The position numbers and the translations under genes were made by a program. Below the pieces are notes generated by a model. That model was given only the letters and a program-made list of their open reading frames with translations. It did no database searches and was not told the origin of the DNA. A DNA stretch of 64,000 nt from Vitrella brassicaformis (lineage: Eukaryota; Sar; Vitrellaceae), in assembly GCA_001179505.1 (NCBI GenBank), contig CDMY01000296.1, forward strand, positions 45,020-109,019, given 5' to 3'. Below, piece by piece: positions 46,353 through 54,181 of the stretch (positions are counted from its first letter, which is position 1; every line of letters begins with the position of its first letter).

Positions 46353-48005
46353 TTACTTGACCAATTGGCCGACCAGCATGCCGCCCGACCCCACCAGTAT
46401 CCCCGCCACAGACACAACCCACAACCACCAATCCCCCGCAGCACCATCAAACGTCCTGCCCTGCCTCTTCCCCTCCACCTCCCCCTCCCCCTCCCCTCCC
46501 CCCCTCTCTCTCTGCGTCGATCTGTCTTGCCACCCAAGCTGCTGCTGCTGCTGGTGGTAGTAGCACTTTCCCGGCAGCCGGCCAGTGGACTGCTGGTCGT
46601 ATGCATAGTAGGCCGCGTAGAAGGAGCAGCTCTCTGTGGCCCACTCGGCGATGGGAAGCTTCGCAGCTGTGTGGTGTTGTATGGGGAATGGTGTTGATTC
46701 GAATGTGAAAGTGCCGGTGGATGCGAGGAAGTCGGTGACTCGTGTGGCGTTGAGGGGCTGCGGGAAGAGGTCAGTGCGGACCTCGGGAGTGGACTGCAGG
46801 TCAGCTGCACGAACGACACACAGACAGAGCACAAAGAGGGTGTGCGAGGGTGTGGGAAGGTGGTGGTCATGGCTGGCTACGGTGGGTGCATGCGGACGTA
46901 GGTACCAGGGTCGAGAGCGTCGAAGAAGTGCTGCATGGTGTTGGTGGACCACGGCTGCAAGCCCTCCAGGTAGCGAAGGCTGTAATACGTAAACCTGCGC
47001 ACACACACGCACACACGTATGCAGCTGAGCTGCGTTGCAACCATCTTCCCTCCCTCCCTCCCTCCCTCTCATGTGTGTCTTGTCTTGTCTTGCCCCCTCA
47101 CCGCACCGCAGCGACGCAACCCACATGCTGACCTGTCAATGACGGCGATGCCCACATCCCTGTCGATGTGGTGCGAGTAGGAGTTCTCCCCCAGCTTCGA
47201 GCAGCCGGCCGCCAGGATGCCGGGCGAGTAGAAGCGGGTCTGCAGTGTGGCCGCCTGGCACGTGTCGGTGACGAACAGCACTTTGCCATACCGCTGCTGC
47301 CGGTACATCTGCTCGAACGCATCAGCGAAGTCCTGGCTGGTGATCTCTTCCCAGTCCTGAAACTTGAGGAACTCTTCGCCCCCGTGGCCCGTCATAAAGA
47401 TGAAGACGTTGCTGTCGGCATCGGTGAGCAGCCGCCGACTCTGCGCCACGAAGGGCGCCTGCCGGCCGGTGAGGAGGCGGATGAAGCTCGTCACCGTCAC
47501 CTCGTCGCCGCGAAAGTCGACCTCCACGCCGTGAGAGTTCTCGCCGCCGTATAAGTTGAGCCTGTGGTCGGCGTCATTGAAGATGCTGCCGGGCGAGGGG
47601 GACCGGGGGTTGCAGGCTATGTCCTCGGCAAGCATCAATATGATCTGATCATATCACAGACAGACAGACACGAGGGAGGGAGGGACACAGGAGGGAGAGA
47701 ATATTATATGGGATCGCATATGCTCATGCATACATATGTACTGCGTGAGTGTGTGTCGCTGACTGACTGACTGGCGTGCATGCCTGGTGGTCTGGAATGC
47801 CGAGCCTCTTGACGGTGTGATAGAAGGAGAGCGTGTTGGCCACATGCCGGTAGTTGTACCAGTACCGGGACGTGTCCACTATCACGGCCCAGTTGTTCCT
47901 CTGCTGGCCTGTTGACAAAGACGATAAAGCAGCGACGGCCGCCCGGGGTGCGCCGATAAAGCATGCAACGGCAAGGATCCACCAGACAAAGACAGACAGG
48001 GTCAT
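46353..48005 (-). CDS. PIGK: GPI-anchor transamidase catalytic subunit (GPI8/PIG-K)
   Basis: Caspase-like cysteine protease in the ER lumen that cleaves the C-terminal signal of proproteins and attaches the GPI anchor. Exon 1 (47784-48005) has a signal peptide (MTLSVFVWWILAVACFIGAP), then NNWAVIVDTSRYWYNYRHVA and VKRLGIPDHQ. Exon 2 (from 47644) has ILMLAEDIACNPRSPSPGSI, LNLYGGENSHGVEVDF, the His loop FIFMTGHGGEEFLKFQDWEE and the Cys loop FVTDTCQAATLQTRFYSPGI, so both catalytic residues are present. Later exons carry FTYYSLRYLEGLQPWSTN and STPEVRTDLFPQPLNATRVT. The C-terminus adds an unusual Gln run and charged Glu/Gly/Arg linker before a single membrane helix (WLWVVSVAGILVGSGGMLVG). The exon 1 donor reads CAG then GCATGC, so the first intron is either GC-AG or starts 13 nt later with four extra residues. 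Confidence 0.95.
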
Positions 48006-48418
48006 GACGGGGTGGTTGGTGGAGAGGACGAAAGGCTCTCAAGATCCATGATCACCACATGAATGGCAACCAGCGTTGGACAGGCGAGATGCAATTGCAA
48101 GTCGAAACACGCAGTTTCAGCCTTCCGGGGGACTCGCGGGGCTGATTAGGGTCACGGGTCACGGGGTTAAGGAGTTAGGGTCACGGGTTTGGTTGAATAA
48201 CACAGACGAGCGCGGGGGTGTGAATATTGACATTGTGAGAGAGGGGCGTCTGGGGGCCTGGGATCCCCGCCAAGCCGGCCAGTCGCACCCTCCGCCCTCT
48301 TCCGAATACTCACATCAAACGGCCACATGTACACACAAGTCGGTCACTCTACCTACAGCGGGTCAGTCAACACATGGGCTCGCCCTCGTCCCCCCCGTCC
48401 TCCTCACCCATCTCTGCC
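48006..48418. other. PIGK upstream region
   Basis: About 410 bp between the PIGK start and the putative end of the next minus-strand gene. It carries a telomere-like block at 48144-48192 and no coding signal. If the unknown gene ends earlier than predicted, this region is larger. Confidence 0.45.
48144..48192. repeat. Telomere-like motif block (TTAGGG-type)
   Basis: GATTAGGG, GGTTAAGG, GTTAGGG and CGGGTTTGG occur within 49 bp, 139-187 bp upstream of the PIGK start codon. TCACGGG spacers recur between them. Units are degenerate relative to TTTAGGG. Confidence 0.6.
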
Positions 48419-49169
48419 TTATCCTCGGCACCCAGACGATCCCCACTGCCGCAGGCCAGGTGCAGACCCCGGGTGCGCTGGACAGCTAGCATGCCGCGTC
48501 CCGAGTTGAAGCCCTTCCCCCCCCCCTGTCCTCTGCCGAACCAACCGATCCACTGGCCGGCTGGGCTTCACGTAGGGGGCGGCGGCAAGCAGCTCCGCAG
48601 TCAGCTTCAGCCGAGGTCTGTTGTGCGAGAGCTCGTCTGCCTGCTCGTTGCGCACGTCGACGCCCTGCTTCACCAGCGAGTCCACTGCAGCGGGGGTCGC
48701 GGGCGCGTAGAGATTGAGGCTGCGCTGTTCGGCTGGGCGGGAGTAGCAGGTTCTGATAATCAGCTCATCGGTGTCCACGGCGGCGATGCTCAGGTTCCGA
48801 CAAACCTCGCCCTCCCTCCGTCCCTCTTGTGTCCCCTCCACCACACAGGTGTGGGCAACCACTTCGTCGAGCCGCTGCTGTGCGTGGGTGTGCATCGCCA
48901 CCAGGCCGAGTTGACCAGCAGCTGCAGGGTCGTGGGGAGGTGGGGAGCGGCGTGGTGGGGGTGGCGGCCGGTGTTCGTCAGGGAGCCAGTGGTCGTCAGG
49001 GTTGGCCATCTCCTGAGGGGATGAGGCGGGTGGGTCCAGCTCGTTGCAGATGTCATCGACCTCAGCGTCGATGACGCCGTAGCACCGGAGGACGGCAGGG
49101 AGGTGACGCAGGCCACTGCCACCAGCAAACGCCTCGCCGCAGTCACTACCTACACACACACACACACGA

Positions 49170-49203
<34 letters not shown>

Positions 49204-49778
49204 TCGACACGCAGACGCGCACACCGACAGACGTACCGATATAGCCCAAGTCGTGGACCGAACGGCCGGGTACCCTGACGTCGCCAAGCACGTAGTGGTA
49301 CGCACACCCGTCACCCAACACTGACACATACCGATCCATCCACTGTGTCTGTCGTTTGTGCCCTCAGGTTGTGCATCATCTCGACAAGGACGGCCAGGCC
49401 GACATCGTCTTCCCGAGTGTAGTGTGGAGGGAAATATGGGACCGGTGGGGGCTCCTGCCATGTAAGCATGCTAGACGGGGTGCTCGTTCAACGTGGCGAC
49501 CACATCTGCAGACAACGGAGGGCGAGAATGCGCTTATCTTCCCACACCTCAAGCCGTTTGCATTGAAACTTACCGGCTGTCCAGCGGGTTTCGGCGAGCT
49601 GGGACAGAAAGGCGATGCATGCGCCCAACCGGCTTTCGGGGGAAGTGTCTGCATCGCTGAAACGCTCTGCTGCAGTCGCAGATGACGACCGACCAGCCGG
49701 ATCTTCGCAAGGCTCTTCGGTCTCCAGGGTTGGCGAGAAAGAGGGAGAGGGGACGAACGACCGTGGCGCTTCCCCCAT
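48419..49778 (-). CDS. Hypothetical protein, structure partly unresolved
   Basis: A first coding exon from ATG 49778 (MGEAPRSFVPSPSFSPTLET) to a strong GTAAGT donor at 49574/49573 encodes a Ser/Pro/Glu-rich leader and LGACIAFLSQLAETRW. Downstream exons include PVPYFPPHYTREDD, then DRYVSVLGDGCAYHYVLGDV with VRVPGRSVHDLGYIG, spliced in phase to SDCGEAFAGGSGLRHLPAVL and RCYGVIDAEVDDICNELDPP. They continue with VAMHTHAQQRLDEVVAHTCV, TDELIIRTCYSRPAEQRSLN and ADELSHNRPRLKLTAELLAA. The link between the first exon and the PVPYF exon is not solved; an ATG at 49469 could start a shorter gene. The C-terminal 40 residues look weak, so the true end may be upstream of 48419. Family not recognised. Confidence 0.4.
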
Positions 49779-50009
49779 GTTGGTGCCCTTCCTCTCACTC
49801 AGCGCCTCCCGCCACAACACGACCAAAGCTACCAGACAAAGCGCAGGGTTCGGTTTGCAGGGTTGCGCGGTAAGGGTTACAGGGTTAGGGTAGGGTTGCG
49901 AGCTCGAGAGGGAAGGGAGAAGGGAGGGATTCGAGGCGCTTTACGAAAGTCTGACGACCACGATAACATGCTCTGACGGCTGATATACTGTAAAACCGAC
50001 CAAAACCCA
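49779..50009. promoter_or_regulatory. Divergent promoter with telomere-like block
   Basis: The 231 bp between the two divergent starts contains AGGGTTCGG, AAGGGTTACAGGGTTAGGG and TAGGGTTGCG at 49845-49900. The block is 110-165 bp from the plus-strand start and 67-122 bp from the minus-strand start. It resembles the telo-box elements of plant promoters. Confidence 0.5.
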
Positions 50010-50903
50010 ATGAGCGACTATCAGCCTGTGTTTCCTGTCAGTGCGGCGCATCATGATTCTCTGCAGTATCACTTCTACTTCCCCAGCACCTTCATCGCCC
50101 TGCGGCTCTTCTACACACAGTCACTGCGGCACTACTCCATGTGGTGCGCAGATCTGGCCACCGGCAGCCTCCAGGAACTTATCAACGAGCAGGACGGCGC
50201 GCAGACGAAGGCCGTCCCGTTGCGGGTGACTGGCCGGGAGGGCCTTTCACTCAAAGCCGCCGATGAGGAAGGCAGATCCCATCAGCAGCTGACCATCGAC
50301 GACAACAAGGAGCTGCATGAGATCTCTGCGACACTCACTGACGGCCGGAGCATCAAGATCAGCTTCGGCAGCGGGCCTATCCATAGCTGGATGACCGGGG
50401 ACCCTGAGGAGGTCGTCATTCATCGCCCGGTGATGCCCTGCCAGCTCACCACAAACGACGGCAAGACCGAGAGCGGCTTCGGCTACTCGAAGCGCTACTC
50501 CTGGGCCTCTCCCCCAAACCACTGGTGCTATCGCTTCGTGCACGCCCTGGTGCCGGCAGACCAACAGGCATGGCGAGAGGTCTACTGGACAGCAGACGCG
50601 CAATTCGGCGATGGCAAATACGACTACTTCAAGCGCCTGACCAACGCGGAGGGGGCGCAGCTCGAGGCGGCGGCGGACTCATATCATCAGCACTCGCGAG
50701 TGGTGGGCCTGCAGATGTCGGGCACGGAGAGGGTGGAGGTGAAGCTGACGCGCGAGGTCTGCAAGTGGCAGGCGGACATGAGGAGCGGCTCGATGAACAG
50801 CAGGATGGTGCAGCGTCTGTGTGAGTGTGAGGTCTGGGTGGACGGCCACCTCGCCCACAAGGGACTGGCGCTCAATGAGTACTGCCTGGGCACGCTGGGC
50901 TGA
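50010..50903 (+). CDS. Intronless hypothetical beta-rich protein
   Basis: A single uninterrupted frame of 297 residues from ATG 50010 (MSDYQPVFPVSAAHHDSLQY). Alternating hydrophobic strands dominate (HFYFPSTFIALRLFY, QQLTIDDNKELHEISATLTD, RSIKISFGSGPIHSWMTGDP, RYSWASPPNHWCYRFVHALV, TERVEVKLTREVCKW, CECEVWVDGHLAHKGLALNE). This suggests a beta-sandwich or barrel. No signal peptide or membrane segment is present. The family is not recognised. It is the only clear single-exon gene in the window. Confidence 0.72.
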   Translation: MSDYQPVFPVSAAHHDSLQYHFYFPSTFIALRLFYTQSLRHYSMWCADLATGSLQELINEQDGAQTKAVPLRVTGREGLSLKAADEEGRSHQQLTIDDNKELHEISATLTDGRSIKISFGSGPIHSWMTGDPEEVVIHRPVMPCQLTTNDGKTESGFGYSKRYSWASPPNHWCYRFVHALVPADQQAWREVYWTADAQFGDGKYDYFKRLTNAEGAQLEAAADSYHQHSRVVGLQMSGTERVEVKLTREVCKWQADMRSGSMNSRMVQRLCECEVWVDGHLAHKGLALNEYCLGTLG

Positions 50904-51684
50904 TGCATAGATAGTGTCAGTCAATGGGCTTGTGGTGCAGTGCACCGTGTGATGTGATGTGTTGTATCGTCGGTCGGTGGTGCGATCACTTTTCATGGTC
51001 CTCAGGGAGACTGACTTTCAAAGAGGACGGCAGGCAAATCAGACATGTGTTGGATGGATCAAGCACGAGCCGTCGTCATGTCAGTCATCAATGTCTGTCA
51101 TCATGTTATAAAGGCAGGCAGGCAGTGCCCATGCAATGCAATCAATACTCATTCATTCGGAAGACGACAAGCTTGGCGAACACACCATGCAGACACCGAC
51201 CACATGGACACCACACCACACACCGACCACACCACACCACATCGACACTACGTCTCATCGATTCATTCCGTCACAGCTGTCTGTCACATGAATGTGGTGG
51301 CCACCATTAGCCACACAAGCATAGCAGTAAGTAAGGCAGGCAGGCGTGTATCAATCGATCGTACGTATCAACACGGAAGAAAGTCATGTACACACGCAGT
51401 CAGCTCATACCATCCTACCACACCACACATTAATGGCCGTAGATAGATAGATGCGCACACACACACACGCGCACACACACACGCACTCGCTCCACGACGA
51501 GACTCCGTCTGACTGATTGCTTGGCTTGGCTTGCCTGCCGCCCATCTGGCGAATTGCTCTTTTCACACATCCAATCCAATCACCCCACCCCATGCAGCAC
51601 TTCTTAACGCCATTATTGCGGCATGCACAGCTGGATGGATGGATGGACATCACGGCTGGCCTCCTTGAGCTATCTTTCTATCCA
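50904..51684. other. Intergenic, between convergent genes
   Basis: About 780 bp of low-complexity DNA, including CCACA-rich repeats at 51190-51245 and CA runs at 51455-51485. No gene is convincing. Confidence 0.5.
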
Positions 51685-52322
51685 TCAGGCTGAAAAAACG
51701 TCGGTCTGTGCAGAATTCGAACGTGCGACGACATCACGCGAGGGCTCCTTCTCTGTCACCGGCAAAGAACTCATCGACACGTCAGAGGGCAGCGGCGCCC
51801 GGGCAAACGTCTCGCCAGTGCGACTCTTCCTCTGAAGAACACACACAGACAACACAACCAGCATGGAGGGATGCGGTCGCCGCCATGCTGTGCTGTGTCC
51901 GCCGTACCCAGGAGCAGATGAGCCATCGAATGACCCAGAAGGCGACGAAGGAGCCGACGGTGAGGAAGACGAGAGCTGTTCTGATCGTGCAACCATCTAT
52001 TGTCTCGCCCGTCGCTCCGTCAGCGTCGCCATCAGACTGTGTGTCCGATTCGTCATCCTGGGCACCAAGCGCCCTGAGCAGACCTCTCTGGGCAGTCCTA
52101 GACAAGCTGTCGTCACCGGGCTGCAACCAAAGCACGAGATCAGTGCACTGTACCTCCGCATCTGTGTGTGAGTGTGTGAGTGTGTGACCGTGTGCCTACC
52201 AGCACTGGGAAGAGGTGACAGAGCAAGAGGAAGGTGATCATCAGGACGGCCATGCCCGCCAAGAAGAAATCAGCAACGTCGGACATCTGCCGGTGCCAAG
52301 ACGAAGACGCAGACGCCACCAT
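51685..52322 (-). CDS. Small two-pass membrane protein, unknown
   Basis: Three exons join in phase 0 to about 160 residues from ATG 52322 (MVASASSSWHRQMSDVADFF). The first membrane helix is FFLAGMAVLMITFLLLCHLF. A loop of about 50 residues is acidic (DDESDTQSDGDADGATGETI). The second helix is ALVFLTVGSFVAFWVIRWLI. The cytosolic tail is Ser/Thr-rich and ends NSAQTDVFSA. A splice-like acceptor lies just before the ATG, so a further 5' exon is possible. Family not recognised. Confidence 0.55.
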
Positions 52323-52612
52323 TCTGACTGTGAAGTGCACAAACAAGGGCGAGGCTGCCTCTGGAGAAGAGAGGGGAGAGAGGGGAGAGAGGGAGGTCTT
52401 GTCTCCCCTTGCGATCCGCAGCCAGAGAGCACTGTTTGTGCTCCAGCTCTGCAGCTGGTATCAGGTCGACGAGAGACGATGGCAGACGCCTCAAGAGAGG
52501 CCAGATCTTTTGCATTGGCCCTAACTCCTAACCCTAAACCCTGTTGGGTGCGCACAGCTGAGGTGGGGCTGGGTTTGTTGTGCAGCAGGCCTTTGCTTCG
52601 AATCCATCCACT
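52323..52612. promoter_or_regulatory. Divergent promoter with telo-box-like motif
   Basis: The 290 bp between two divergent starts includes CCCTAACTCCTAACCCTAAA with CCCTG at 52519-52543, containing a perfect CCCTAAA unit and the plant telo-box core AAACCCT. It lies 70-94 bp from the plus-strand start and about 200 bp from the minus-strand start. Confidence 0.5.
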
Positions 52613-53519
52613 ATGATGCTCTTGGCAGCTCCCCTGGTTGTGTGCTTCATGGCTGCAGATCTTGCGGGTGAGGAAGTTCTGAGAAAGGAGAGTGGGTCAG
52701 TCACGTGCCGGAAGATCTTCCTTCCTCTCGTCTGTTTGATCGATTGTCCATCCATCAGGCGGCTTCCTTGCATCTCCGCAGAGGCACCCGCCCTTTCGCC
52801 GAACGGTGAGCGAGGGCTGCACCCACTCACTGTCAGTCAGCAAGATCCATCAACATCTGCGCTGTTTCTGTGCGCTGGCCTGGCAGGGGTTCTCGCGCAT
52901 GAGGGCCTCCCTGGAGGCCCGTCAGCAGAGGGAGGGGGAGATGGTGCAGAAGCTGACTCAGTCGCTGGGCGGTGACGTGGACCAGGAAACCGTCCGTGCG
53001 GCGCTGCAGGAGTCGGCCTACTACCTACCGCGGGCCTACCAGGTGCTGCAGAAGAAGATATTCAAGGAGCAGCTGCTGAGCGAGATGAAGGCCGGCTTCG
53101 GCACATGGAATGCCACGGACCTGCCGAGCCGGCGGCCGGAGCGGCTGGGCTACAAGGTCGACAACACCTTCATTCGCGAGGTGGAGAAGCCACGGACACA
53201 GCCACTCAAGGACTCGCACTTCAAAGGTACAGAGGTCACCTGACCTGACTGACCAGCCAAGGGAAGGAAGGAGGGCTGCCACACGTGTGGGCAGATCAGA
53301 TGGTCGTGTGCTTTTGCGCCTGTGTGTGCGCCTGTCGTAGGCGGTTCCAACCCGCTGACGGAGGGTGAGTGGTGGCTGGCTTTGCGGCCCAGCACTGAGG
53401 AGTTCGAGGCGGCGATAGCCGGGTTCGACACACAAAAGGCGGAAGACTGGTTGGCGCGCTACTCGGACGTCTACAACGACAAGGGCAGGCAGCAGTCCAA
53501 GAAGGTACTGGGAGCGTGA
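52613..53519 (+). CDS. Probable plastid-targeted protein, unknown
   Basis: Four exons join in phase. Exon 1 (MMLLAAPLVVCFMAADLA) is a signal peptide. Exon 2 adds GGFLASPQRHPPFRRT, a basic transit-like stretch with Phe near the junction, so bipartite targeting to a complex plastid is likely. The mature part has helices MRASLEARQQREGEMVQKLT and GDVDQETVRAALQESAYYLP, a segment AGFGTWNATDLPSRRPERLG and a C-terminal TEGEWWLALRPSTEEFEAAI. The frame stops at 53519, but AAG-GTACTG there could be a donor to a last exon at about 53799-53848 (ending HPSVQSTN). Family not recognised. Confidence 0.6.
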
Positions 53520-54181
53520 CGTGACCACTCACTCATTGAGGGAGGGAGGGACTGGCCAGCCGAGTGTACTGAGTCACTGGGGAGCTCGCATGGCTCCCAC
53601 TGGCTGGGCTGCCTGTCATGATCGTGGCTGCTTCGTCTGTGTGAAGATTTTTCACTCCATTTGTGTGGGGGTCGTGGAGAGAAGGGACCGGACCATGGAA
53701 ATGACTTTTTCCAGTCGTCAAGTGAATCGTCACTTTGAAGGGACACCCAAAGCAGACAGACAACCGAATCCATCGGGTCTGTCTGGCTCATATCCCTCAG
53801 GCCGCGGCGAAGGTAGATACTCATCCATCCGTTCAGTCCACTAATTAGCGTGTGTCTTATTTATCGTGTCCTCTCTCCACAAATACTCACATCGATCGTC
53901 AGTCACGAAACCCTTCGGTGGTCCATACACACACACACACACACACGGGCATCACACGAATGAGCTGGCATGCAGCTCACTCGCAAGCAAAATTCAGCCA
54001 CGCAGTGTGTGTGAGTATAGAGGACGCACCGACTCCCTTCCTCCCTCCCTCCCCCCCGCCTCACCTCAGAGGGCTCTGCTCGCCCTCCGGTCGACCTGGT
54101 TCACTCATACCTGCTGCTCCTGCCTGCCCTTCGCTCGCTACCCACTACACAATGCCTGGACGCACACACGATCTGTCTGCG
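53520..54181. other. Intergenic, between convergent genes
   Basis: About 660 bp separating the plastid-protein gene from the FMRP-like gene. A possible last exon of the former lies at 53799-53848. CA repeats occur at 53927-53947. Nothing else is recognisable. Confidence 0.45.

Noticed and set aside
48419-49339. OTU-type protease call from LGDGCAYH
   Set aside because: The motif lacks the usual residue between Gly and Cys, and no catalytic His strand is visible downstream.
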